From Acrocarpospora corrugata (GTDB lineage: Bacteria > Actinomycetota > Actinomycetes > Streptosporangiales > Streptosporangiaceae): a DNA stretch of 64,000 nucleotides. The position numbers and the translations under genes are program-made. Below are positions 26,251 through 34,612 of this stretch, in pieces. The stretch is taken from the NCBI RefSeq assembly GCF_009687845.1, contig NZ_BLAD01000043.1:143460-207459 (forward strand), read 5' to 3'. How positions within the stretch are numbered: the first letter of the stretch is position 1; each line of letters begins with the position of its first letter. Under the pieces are notes generated by a model. The model was not told the origin of the DNA. It made no database searches and saw only the letters and a list, made by a program, of their open reading frames with translations.

Positions 26251-27512
26251 CGCAGCGCCGCCTCGACCAGCAGGTCCTCCAGGCCGCGCAGGAACCCTTC
26301 CATCTCCGCACGGGACAGCCAGCGGGTGTCGGCCGTCACCGACACATCCATCGTCCCGCTCAGATGCACACAGAACCGGCAGTTCAGCTGATCCTGACTC
26401 ATCGGCCAGGTCAGCGAGGTCTCCCCGAGCGCTCGCCGGATCAGCGCGTCGTCCCGGTACACCGCGTGGTCCGCGAAACGCATGTCGTTGAAGCAGCAGT
26501 ACGGGTGCACCGGCTCGCCGCGATCCTCGCTCACCTCCGCCAGCACCCGGGCCCGGTCCGCCGGATCGTGGTAGGCGCTCCGATACGCCCGCAGCGCGGC
26601 CGGCCTGGCCAGCGCCAGCAGCTCGTCGAACCTGACCTTCTCCACATCCAGCACGAACAGCCCTTCCTGCGACATCGTGCTGACCGCCCCCCGGGTGTCG
26701 GCCCGGAAGCGGTTGCTCACGATCGGCAACATCGCCACCGTCTCATGCCCGGTCGTCCGCGCCACCAGCGCCGTCACCGCCGTCAGCAACACATTGGAGG
26801 TGCTCGTCCCATGCTTGACCGCGATCCGCTGCGCCGCCAGGTCGATGGCCGGCGAACGCAGCGAGGCCCGCCAGATCGGCGGCTGTGCCGCCGCCCCCGA
26901 CGGCAGGTGGAACATGGTCGGCGGGATCCTGCGGTGCTCACGCTCCCAGTGCCCGGCGGCTTCCTCGGCCACCCGGCGGCCGTCCGGCGACTGCTGCCAG
27001 CGGGCGATGTCCAGCGGCTGCGGCGGCCGGGATCCGCGCGGCTCCCCCCTGAGCAGGAGCAGGCGCAGATCCCTGACGGCCTCTTCGGCGCCGAGGCCGT
27101 CCGCCGCGAGATGGCAGAACACCATCACGATGTGAGTGACCTCAGGTCCGGCGGTCACCAGGCCGGCGCGCAGCGGCCATTCGCGCGCGTAGTCGAAGCG
27201 CGGCGCGACCAGCTCGGCCAGCAGTTCGTCCGGGTCGGTCCCGAAGGCGACCGGCAGCTCGCCGGAGTTGCGCAGCCGCTGGCCGCCGTCCACGACCAGG
27301 GTGCGCAGCGACTCGTGCCGCTCCACCAGCCGGGCCAGCGCCCAGCGGGCGCCGTCCACCGACGCGGGCCGGGCGCCCAGCCGGACCACCCGCCCGAAGT
27401 TGAAGTAGTGGTCGTCGGGGACGGTGCGCTCGATCGCCTCCCAGATCGCCCGCTGCCCCCAGGTCAGCGGCGCGTCTCCGGCCCGTTCGCCCGTGACGGG
27501 CACGCCCGTCAT
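26247..27512 (-). CDS. Stand-alone condensation-domain protein
   Basis: A 421-residue free-standing C domain. The first core motif reads LTWGQRAIWEAI. The active-site motif is CHLAADG, where the first His of HHxxxDG is Cys but the catalytic His and the Asp-Gly are kept, so it may be active. The later motif is less conserved (YCCFNDMRF). There is no adenylation or carrier domain in the chain; the small carrier protein encoded just upstream overlaps it as ATGA and is its probable partner. The condensation would join a carrier-bound acyl group to an amine, or act on the peptide of the large NRPS. Confidence 0.8.
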   Translation of the reverse strand: MTGVPVTGERAGDAPLTWGQRAIWEAIERTVPDDHYFNFGRVVRLGARPASVDGARWALARLVERHESLRTLVVDGGQRLRNSGELPVAFGTDPDELLAELVAPRFDYAREWPLRAGLVTAGPEVTHIVMVFCHLAADGLGAEEAVRDLRLLLLRGEPRGSRPPQPLDIARWQQSPDGRRVAEEAAGHWEREHRRIPPTMFHLPSGAAAQPPIWRASLRSPAIDLAAQRIAVKHGTSTSNVLLTAVTALVARTTGHETVAMLPIVSNRFRADTRGAVSTMSQEGLFVLDVEKVRFDELLALARPAALRAYRSAYHDPADRARVLAEVSEDRGEPVHPYCCFNDMRFADHAVYRDDALIRRALGETSLTWPMSQDQLNCRFCVHLSGTMDVSVTADTRWLSRAEMEGFLRGLEDLLVEAALR

Positions 27513-27739
27513 CGGGCGGCCAGCCAGTCCGCCAGACCCCCCACGCTGTCCAGGAACGACACGTCTCCGCCCAGATCGATCTCGACCTCGTACTCCCGCT
27601 CGACCGCGTCGATCAGCCGCATCTGGGCGAGCGAGGTCACCCCCAGGTAGGACAGCGGCACCGACGCGGCGAGCACCTCGGCCGGGGTGAGCTGGCCGTC
27701 ACACGACTCCGACACGAGTTCCGCCAGTCTTTCCTTCAT
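27509..27739 (-). CDS. Discrete acyl/peptidyl carrier protein
   Basis: A 76-residue four-helix carrier. The phosphopantetheine attachment Ser36 sits in YLGVTSLAQMRLIDAVE, where the usual G-x-D-S is G-V-T-S. Its start lies 41 bp inside the end of the NRPS gene and its stop overlaps the next condensation gene (ATGA). Partner assignment is by context: the free C protein downstream and perhaps the acyl-AMP ligase or E2 enzyme of the divergent arm would load it. Confidence 0.8.
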   Translation of the reverse strand: MKERLAELVSESCDGQLTPAEVLAASVPLSYLGVTSLAQMRLIDAVEREYEVEIDLGGDVSFLDSVGGLADWLAAR

Positions 27740-30700
27740 CGCGCACCTTCCGTTCCAGTCCCACGAGATCGTCAGGGGTGGCGTCGGGCACCTCGTCGTC
27801 GAACCGCGCGAGCGTGCGGGTGACCAGCGCGCCCGCCGCCACGATCGCGATGAACCCGCCGAAGACCAGGTACATGACCCCGATGTCGCCCAGCAGCCGG
27901 GTGCCGAGCGGGGCGATCACGCCGACCCCGATCGGGATCGTCGACCACGCCACCATCTGGTTGAGCGCGAACACCCGGCCGTGGAACCGCTGCGGGACCT
28001 TGGTCTGGATGATCGTCGCGTACACGCCGTTGACCAGGGCCAGCCCGAAGGACACCCCGAACGCGCCGACGCCGATCACCGGCAGCGTCTCGGTCAGCCC
28101 GACCACCAGGCAGGAGGCGGCGATGACCAGGGTGAGCAGCAGCATGCCCCGCATCTTCCGCCGGGACGGGCCGCCCCACAGGCCCATGGTCAGGCCGCCG
28201 GCCACCGCGCCCGCGCCGGCCGACAGGGCGACGGCGCCCGCGTCGGCGAGGGTGCCGAACGAGAGCACCAGCGGGGAGTACATCAGGAACACCGGCGACA
28301 GGCCCAGCGAGAGCAGCGCGAAGAAGACGACCATCGCGCGGAAGCTGCGGTTCCCGATCGAGATCCGGAAGCCTTCGGCGATCTCCCGGCCGACCGGTTC
28401 GCGGCGGCGGTGCGCCATGGTGGCGGGGAACGCGACCAGGGCGAGCACGATCAGGGTGCAGACGTGCCCGGCGAGGTCGAGGATCAGGATGCCCTGGAGG
28501 CCGGTCACCGACATCAGCCCGACCGCGGCCAGCGGGGCGATGAACTGGGCGACGCCCAAGGTCATCTGGGCGACGCCGTTGGCGTGGCCGAGGTATCGCT
28601 TGGGGACGAGCTGCGGGATGGCGGAGGTGAAGGCCAGGCGCTGGCAGGTCAGGGCGACGGAGAGGGCGGGGAGCAGGACGTACAGGTGCCAGACCTGGAA
28701 GACCGAGGTCCAGATGAGCGCGGCGGTGACGGCCTGGACGGCGAGCGCGGCGGCGTTTCCGGCGATCATCACGGTACGGCGGCTGGAGCGGTCGACGATC
28801 GCGCCGGCGAGGGGGGCGACGAGGATGCCGGGGATGACGGCGAGGACTTGGAGGATGGCGAGCTGGGTGATGTCGCGGTTCTGCAGGTAGACCCAGAGGG
28901 GGAGGGCGAACTCGGTGAGCGTGGAGCCGACCAGGCAGATCATCTGACCGAGGGCGACGATGAGAAACCGGCGAATCGTCGGCTCGGGCGCCCGGGAGGC
29001 TCTGCGTGCGGCGGCCGTTTCGCCGTGCGTCCGGCTGGCCTCTTCGGTCCCGGCGGCGACGGTCCCGGCCGCATCGGTCTCGGGCGGGATGAGCCCGGTC
29101 ACGATCGCGGCCAGTTCTTCGGGGCGATATTTCAGGAAATAGTGGCCGCCTTCGTCCAGGACGACGAGGGCTGTTCTATCGGTGATGAAGCCCCACTCGC
29201 GGTAGCGCTCCTGGTAGTAGTCGGTGGCGGGGTCGTACTCGCCGACCACGGAGATGATCGGGGCGCTGAGCTTGCTCGCGCCCGCGTCGATGAGGCCGGT
29301 GAAGTAGTCCTCGGCCGCGCGGGCGTCGTGGCGCATGTTGCGGATGACGAACGTCTTCTGCTCGTCGTCCAGGCCGGACAGGTCCGCGCCGAGTGCGGTC
29401 AGCCAGTTGAGCTGGCCGCGGTCGCTGCGCAGGCGTTCCAGGCGGGTGAGCTTGGCCCAGCGGCCCATCAGGCCCTGGGTCGGGCGGGCGAACGGGAAGA
29501 TTCCGCCCAGGTAGATGGCGTCGATCTCGCATCCCCTGGCTTCCAGGCAGCGGGCGATCTCGATGGTGAGGGCGCCGCCGACGCCGCAGTGGCCGTACAG
29601 GGAGAGGGGGCCTGTGACGGTCGAGAGGATCTCCTCCGCGCAGCGCGCGGCGACCTCGGTGAGCGGCCTCGGCTCCTCGGCCAGTCCCAGATCGTGTCCG
29701 GGCACGGCTACCGAGTACAGCGCCCAACCTGCGGGGAGCGCGTCGGCGAGCGGCTGGTAGACGACCGCGCTGCCGCCGCCGTAGGGCACGCAGACGAGCG
29801 TGCGCGTGCCGATTTGCGTCAGTCCGTCTTTCGTCAGCTGGTCGTTCGCTGGCTGGTCTTTCGTCGGCCGGTCTTTCGTCAACCGGTCCTTTGTCAGCCG
29901 GTACAGCAGGCCGCGTTCGGCAGTCGTCGATCTCGCGACTGTGGCCAGTTCGCGGACGGTCGGATGCTGGAACAGGTCCATCAGCCCGACCGGGCTGCTG
30001 CCTTCCGGCAGTTCCCGGCGTAGCCGCGCGATGATCCTGGCGGCCAGCAGGGAATGGCCGCCCAGGTCGAAGAAGTCGTCCAGCACGCCCACCCGCTGGA
30101 GGCCGAGCGCCTCACACCAGGCGGCGGCGATGACCGCTTCGGTCTCGTCGGCGGGGGGCTCAAATGGGACGTCCTGGTCGGGGCGGGAGTCCTCGGGGGC
30201 CGGGAGGGCGGCGCGGTCCACCTTGCCGTGGCCCTTGAGCGGCAGTTCGGGGAGCCAGACGTAGCGGGTCGGGACCATGTACTCCGGCAGGCGGGCGCCC
30301 AGTTCGCGGCGCAGTTCGCCGACGCTCGGCCGGTCCTCGGTCTCCGCGACCAGATAGGCGACCAGCTCGCCGCCGCGGGCGTCGACTACTCCGTGGGCGA
30401 CTGCGGGGATGCGGCGGAGGTTCTCGTCGATCTCGCCGAGTTCCACCCGGTAGCCACGGATCTTCACCTGAAGATCGCTGCGGCCGAGGAACTCCAGGTC
30501 ACCGGTGGGCAGCCAGCGGGCGAGGTCACCAGTCCGATATATCCGGCCATAGGGGGAGTCGATGAACTTCTCGGTGGTCAGATCCGGGCGGCCGAGATAC
30601 TCCCGTGCCAGCCGGTCACCCCCGATGCAGAGCTCACCCGCGACACCGATCGGCACCGGTTCACCGTGCCGGTCCAGCACCAGCAGCTTCGCGTGCCCGA

Positions 30701-32936
30701 GCGGCCGCCCGATCGGGGTGATCGGTCCGCTCGGCTCAACCTCCGCCGAGATCCGGTACGTGGCGACACCCACCGTCGCCTCGGTCGGCCCGTAGTGGTT
30801 GACCACTTCCCCGTGCCTGGCGAGTTCGCGCGTCCACTCCCAACTCGACCCCTCGCCACCGAGGATCAACAACCGCCGGGGGAGCAGACTCCGCACATCC
30901 GCCACATCCGCGGCAAGCGCCGCAAGATGGGACGGCGTCATCTTCAGATAGTCGACATCACCCATCTGCTCGGCCAACTCAGGACCGGAAATCCTGGACG
31001 GAAGCAGCCTTAGCGTTCCCCCGGTCATCAGCGACAGATAGAACACGGTCATACCGAAGTCGAACGTAAGCGACTGAAGCAGCGCGAAGTTCGCCCTGTC
31101 CCGCACCTCGAACCGCTCCCGCACATCGGCCAGATAGTTCACGATCTGCCGATGCTGAACCGCGACGCCCTTCGGCCTGCCCGTCGATCCCGAGGTGTAG
31201 ATCACATATGCGAGATCGTCCGGGCGGCTGTCGCCGGCGCCCTTCGCGGGATCGTCCAAGCTGCCGCTGATCGGCTCGGGCAGCATGGTTGGGCCGGTGT
31301 CGGTGATCAGGACTCGGGCGCCTGAGTCCGTCAGCATGAAGGCGCGGCGGTCCGCTGGGAGGCCGGGGTCGAGGGGGACGTACGCGCCGCCCGCCTTCAG
31401 GATCGCGACGATTGACACGGCGATGTCGATCGAGGGGTCCTGGCAGATGGCCACGCGCACGTCGGGGCCGACGCCGAGGGTGCGCAGTTTTCCGGCCAGG
31501 GTGTTCGCTTTGGTGTTCAGGTCGGCGTAGGTGAGGGATGCCTTGCCGTACCGGATGGCGGGGGTTTTCGGGGAGCGGCGTGCGGTCGTTTCGACGAGTT
31601 CGGCCAGGGTTGTGGGGCTGGTTGGGGGAGTGGACGGTGCTGTGCTCCAGCTGGTCAGGAGGTCGGATTCGTCCTGGGCGACGAGGTTGAGGCGCGAGAT
31701 GGGGATGTCGGGGTCGGTGACGATTGAGCTGAGCAGGGTCTCGAAGTTGGTGGCGAAGCGTTCGATGGTGGTGCGGTCGAAGAGGTCGGTGCTGTAGACG
31801 AAGAACGCGTCGCCTGCGGGGGTGATCTCCAGGGAGAGGTCGAACTTCGCCTGGTGGAAGCCGGGGTCGTAGGGTTCTGCGGTGATTCCGGGGAGGGCGA
31901 GTCCGGCGTTGTGCTCGTTGCGGAAGCTGAACTGGGTCTGGAAGACGGGGGTCCGGCTGAGGTCGCGGGTGACGCCGAGTTCGGTGACCAGGCGGTCGAA
32001 TGGGGTGTCGGCGTGCACGAACGCGTCGATGGCGGTGCGGCGGGTGCGTCTGAGCAGGTCGCGGAAGGTCGGGTCGCCGGCGAGGTCGGCGCGGAGCACG
32101 ACCGTGTTGAGGAAGAAGCCGATCAGCTTCTCGACGTCCTCGGTGCCGCGGGCGGAGACCGGCGTGCCGACGCAGAAGTCCTCGGCGCCGGTGTAGCGGG
32201 ACAGCTGCGTCTGGAAGGCGGTCAGCAGCAGCATGAACAGAGTGGCGCGTTCCCGTCTGGCCAGCTTGGCGACCTCGGCGACCAGCGGCGCGGGCAGGCG
32301 GTGGGCGACGCAGTCCCCGTTCGCGGTACGGATTCTCGGGCGCTGGCGATCCGCGGGCAGGTCGAGGGTGGGGGCGCCCGCCAGTCGCGTACGCCAGTAA
32401 GCCGTGTCGATGGGGGTTTCGTGCTGGCGTCTGGCGTGGTCGGCGTATTGGAGGGGGAGGGCGGGGGGTTCGTCCCCCGCGTACAGGATGGAGAGCTCTT
32501 CGAAGAGCAGGCCCAGCGACCACCCGTCCCCGGCGATGTGATGCAACACGAGAACAAGAACATGGTCGTCCGGATTTATCGCGATAAGAGCGGCGCGCAG
32601 CACCGGGCCGGTGGCCAGGTCGAACGGCTGGTTGGTCAGCCCGCTCACGATCGCGCGCGCGTGCTCCGGCGTCGTCGCGGTCAGCCGCTCGATGGCCGGT
32701 TCCGCGTCGCCGACGACCTGGACCGGCCTGCCGTCGACGGTGGGATAGCTGGTGCGCAGAATGTCGTGACGTCGGACCACCTGGCGGAGGGCGCTCTCCA
32801 GCGTGTCCGGATCGAGCGGGCCGCGCAGGCGCTCGGTCACGCAGATGTTGTATGACGCGTCGTCGGGGTTCAGCTCGTGCAGGAACCAGAGTCGCTCCTG
32901 GCCAAGCGAGAGCGGGATCGCCGTGACGGCAAACAT
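27699..32936 (-). CDS. NRPS with C-A-T-TE domains fused to an MFS exporter
   Basis: A 1745-residue protein. C domain: ~1-430, active HHIAGDG at 132-138. A domain: ~450-930 (YTSGSTGRPKG; TGD; core Lys in KGHGKVDR). T domain: Ser962 in LGGHSLL. A pentapeptide-repeat linker follows. TE: ~1065-1300, with Cys1117 in GHCGVGG where Ser is usual, Asp in GEYDP and His in EGGHYF. MFS transporter: ~1335-1745, about twelve helices. My reading of the A-domain pocket by alignment to GrsA is D-F-T-K-I-G-H-V-G-K, close to the published Asp code DLTKVGHIGK, so aspartate is predicted. GAGGA precedes ATG 32936. Fusion of synthesis, release and export in one chain implies a small product. Confidence 0.9.
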   Translation of the reverse strand: MFAVTAIPLSLGQERLWFLHELNPDDASYNICVTERLRGPLDPDTLESALRQVVRRHDILRTSYPTVDGRPVQVVGDAEPAIERLTATTPEHARAIVSGLTNQPFDLATGPVLRAALIAINPDDHVLVLVLHHIAGDGWSLGLLFEELSILYAGDEPPALPLQYADHARRQHETPIDTAYWRTRLAGAPTLDLPADRQRPRIRTANGDCVAHRLPAPLVAEVAKLARRERATLFMLLLTAFQTQLSRYTGAEDFCVGTPVSARGTEDVEKLIGFFLNTVVLRADLAGDPTFRDLLRRTRRTAIDAFVHADTPFDRLVTELGVTRDLSRTPVFQTQFSFRNEHNAGLALPGITAEPYDPGFHQAKFDLSLEITPAGDAFFVYSTDLFDRTTIERFATNFETLLSSIVTDPDIPISRLNLVAQDESDLLTSWSTAPSTPPTSPTTLAELVETTARRSPKTPAIRYGKASLTYADLNTKANTLAGKLRTLGVGPDVRVAICQDPSIDIAVSIVAILKAGGAYVPLDPGLPADRRAFMLTDSGARVLITDTGPTMLPEPISGSLDDPAKGAGDSRPDDLAYVIYTSGSTGRPKGVAVQHRQIVNYLADVRERFEVRDRANFALLQSLTFDFGMTVFYLSLMTGGTLRLLPSRISGPELAEQMGDVDYLKMTPSHLAALAADVADVRSLLPRRLLILGGEGSSWEWTRELARHGEVVNHYGPTEATVGVATYRISAEVEPSGPITPIGRPLGHAKLLVLDRHGEPVPIGVAGELCIGGDRLAREYLGRPDLTTEKFIDSPYGRIYRTGDLARWLPTGDLEFLGRSDLQVKIRGYRVELGEIDENLRRIPAVAHGVVDARGGELVAYLVAETEDRPSVGELRRELGARLPEYMVPTRYVWLPELPLKGHGKVDRAALPAPEDSRPDQDVPFEPPADETEAVIAAAWCEALGLQRVGVLDDFFDLGGHSLLAARIIARLRRELPEGSSPVGLMDLFQHPTVRELATVARSTTAERGLLYRLTKDRLTKDRPTKDQPANDQLTKDGLTQIGTRTLVCVPYGGGSAVVYQPLADALPAGWALYSVAVPGHDLGLAEEPRPLTEVAARCAEEILSTVTGPLSLYGHCGVGGALTIEIARCLEARGCEIDAIYLGGIFPFARPTQGLMGRWAKLTRLERLRSDRGQLNWLTALGADLSGLDDEQKTFVIRNMRHDARAAEDYFTGLIDAGASKLSAPIISVVGEYDPATDYYQERYREWGFITDRTALVVLDEGGHYFLKYRPEELAAIVTGLIPPETDAAGTVAAGTEEASRTHGETAAARRASRAPEPTIRRFLIVALGQMICLVGSTLTEFALPLWVYLQNRDITQLAILQVLAVIPGILVAPLAGAIVDRSSRRTVMIAGNAAALAVQAVTAALIWTSVFQVWHLYVLLPALSVALTCQRLAFTSAIPQLVPKRYLGHANGVAQMTLGVAQFIAPLAAVGLMSVTGLQGILILDLAGHVCTLIVLALVAFPATMAHRRREPVGREIAEGFRISIGNRSFRAMVVFFALLSLGLSPVFLMYSPLVLSFGTLADAGAVALSAGAGAVAGGLTMGLWGGPSRRKMRGMLLLTLVIAASCLVVGLTETLPVIGVGAFGVSFGLALVNGVYATIIQTKVPQRFHGRVFALNQMVAWSTIPIGVGVIAPLGTRLLGDIGVMYLVFGGFIAIVAAGALVTRTLARFDDEVPDATPDDLVGLERKVRDEGKTGGTRVGVV
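29826..29900 (-). repeat. 15-bp tandem array in the NRPS T-TE linker
   Basis: Five 15-bp units (GTCTTTCGTCAGCTG type on the plus strand) encode Leu-Thr-Lys-Asp-Arg-like pentapeptides between the carrier and thioesterase domains. The period is a multiple of 3, so the reading frame is kept and linker length can vary by slippage. Confidence 0.85.
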
Positions 32937-32997
32937 CTTTCCTCAAGTGATCGGACGAATGCAGCACAAAGTGCCGAGCTTGGCGGGCTCGGAAGGT

Positions 32998-33022
32998 TAA
33001 CTGGAAAGATTCTTTGCAATTA
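32998..33022. promoter_or_regulatory. 25-bp palindromic operator-like site, NRPS-proximal copy
   Basis: Half-sites TAACTGGAAAGA and TCTTTGCAATTA flank a central T; 10 of 12 positions pair. It lies 62 bp before the NRPS start. A near-copy lies at 33141-33165. These are the only strong signals in the 293-bp divergent gap and are likely binding sites of one dimeric regulator controlling both arms. Confidence 0.65.
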
Positions 33023-33140
33023 GCCCTCGGCGTCAGTCTGGCATGCTGCCGCGCTGGCCACAACCCCAACAATCTCTTTGCCGGTAGGGCTTGGTGGGCT
33101 TGTGGGTGAGATATTCCACATGCCACACTGACCGCGTCGC

Positions 33141-33165
33141 TAACTGGAAAGATTGTTTTCAATAA
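33141..33165. promoter_or_regulatory. 25-bp palindromic operator-like site, ligase-proximal copy
   Basis: Shares the leading TAACTGGAAAGATT with 32998-33022, then reads GTTTTCAATAA. About 8 of 12 half-site positions pair. Its end is 64 bp from the acyl-AMP ligase start, mirroring the 62 bp spacing of the other copy from the NRPS start. Confidence 0.6.
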
Positions 33166-33229
33166 GGGTGCTGACGGAAGCGCCCTGCCTTAGTCTTGAA
33201 GACATTCATCCGATCATTAAGGATCTTTG

Positions 33230-34612
33230 ATGACGCTTCCGGAGCTGCTGGCGGCGCGCGCCGTCGCCGATCCCGACGGCGTTGCCATGATCGTGGACGG
33301 GGTCGGGGAACTGGCCTACCGGGATTGGGACGCGCGGGCGAACGCGGTCGCGAACCTGCTGATCGGCCAGGGGATCACCGCCGGGGACCGGGTCGGGCTG
33401 GTCTTTCCGGCCTCGGGGTGGATCGAGTACGCGGTGGCCTTCATGGGCGTGCTGCGGGCGGGCGCGGTCGCGGTGCCGCTGTCGGATCGGCTCCCGGCGG
33501 CAGAGATCGGACAACTGTCGGCGCACTGCTCGATGGCGGTGATCCTGCGGGAGGCCGGGGGGTCGGATCCGACTCCGCCGGAGATCGTTCTGCGGGCTTC
33601 CGATCCGGCGCAGATCCTCTACACGTCGGGGACGACCGGGGCCGCCAAGGGGGTCGCGGCCACGCACGCGAACCTCGCGTACGGGGTGCGGGTCGAGCCG
33701 CGTTACCGGCCGTTCCGGCACTCCGGGCATCTGGCGCACGCGTTTCCGATCGGGACGAACGCCGGGCAGATGATGCTGGTGAACGCGCTGGCGGCGCACC
33801 CCGCGGTGGTGACGTTGCCCCGGTTCACGCCCGGTCGGTTCGCCGGATTGATCCGGAAATATCGGGCGGGGACGGTGTTCCTGGTGCCGGCCATGGCGAT
33901 CGAGTTGCTCAATGCGGGGGTCGAGTCGCTGGAGAGCGTGCTGCTGCTGGGGTCGGCCGCCGCGCCGCTGCCGTCGGCGGTCGCCTCGGAGCTGACCGGG
34001 CTGTTCCCGAAGGCGGTGATCACGAACTACTACACCTCGACGGAAGCCGCTCCGGCTCAGACGATCATGGTGTTCGATCCGGAACGGCCGGGCTCGGTGG
34101 GGCAGCCAGCCGCCGGGGGCGCGGTCCGGATCCTCGCCCCGGACGGGCTGGCGGCCGGGACCGGCGAGACGGGCGAGGTGTGGATGCGGTCTCCCGCCGC
34201 GCCCCGCGCGTATTTCGGTGAGCCCGGGTCGGGGGTGTTCCGGGATGGGTGGGTACGGATGGGGGATCTCGGCTATCTCGACGAGGAGGGGTTTCTCTTC
34301 CTGGTCGATCGGGAGAGCGACGTGGTCAAGTCGGGGGCGTACAAGATCTCGACTCTGAAGATCGAGGAGGCGCTGCACGCGCATCCGCTGGTGAAGGAGG
34401 CGGCCGCGTTCGGGGTGCCGCATCCGGTGCTGGGGACGGCCGTGGTCGCGGCGCTGGTGGTACGGGACGAAGTCGCTCCGGAGGAGATGCGGGCGTTTCT
34501 GGGGGAGCGGCTGGCCGGGCACGAGGTTCCGGCGCGGCTGGTCACGCTGGCCGCATTGCCGCGCAATCGGGGCGGCAAAGTGGACAAGCGGGCGCTGCGG
34601 GCGCTGGCATGA
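33230..34612 (+). CDS. Stand-alone acyl/aryl-AMP ligase (class I adenylate-forming enzyme)
   Basis: A 460-residue ANL-family enzyme that would activate a carboxylic acid as an acyl-adenylate and transfer it to a carrier thiol. It has the P-loop YTSGTTGAAKG, the STEAAP region, GDLGYLDEEGFL and the C-terminal catalytic Lys450 in RNRGGKVDKRAL. The small N-terminal domain is shorter than in acyl-CoA ligases. I chose ATG 33230 because AAGGA precedes it. Its stop overlaps the next gene (ATGA), so it probably loads the carrier domain of that condensation-carrier protein. The substrate cannot be read by eye. Confidence 0.85.
   Translation: MTLPELLAARAVADPDGVAMIVDGVGELAYRDWDARANAVANLLIGQGITAGDRVGLVFPASGWIEYAVAFMGVLRAGAVAVPLSDRLPAAEIGQLSAHCSMAVILREAGGSDPTPPEIVLRASDPAQILYTSGTTGAAKGVAATHANLAYGVRVEPRYRPFRHSGHLAHAFPIGTNAGQMMLVNALAAHPAVVTLPRFTPGRFAGLIRKYRAGTVFLVPAMAIELLNAGVESLESVLLLGSAAAPLPSAVASELTGLFPKAVITNYYTSTEAAPAQTIMVFDPERPGSVGQPAAGGAVRILAPDGLAAGTGETGEVWMRSPAAPRAYFGEPGSGVFRDGWVRMGDLGYLDEEGFLFLVDRESDVVKSGAYKISTLKIEEALHAHPLVKEAAAFGVPHPVLGTAVVAALVVRDEVAPEEMRAFLGERLAGHEVPARLVTLAALPRNRGGKVDKRALRALA

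Noticed and set aside
32998..33165. Assignment of the cluster palindromes as Zur or IdeR boxes
   Set aside because: The half-site spacing and sequence differ from GAAA-N5-TTTC and from the TTAGGTTAGGCTAACC type. The regulator is left open.
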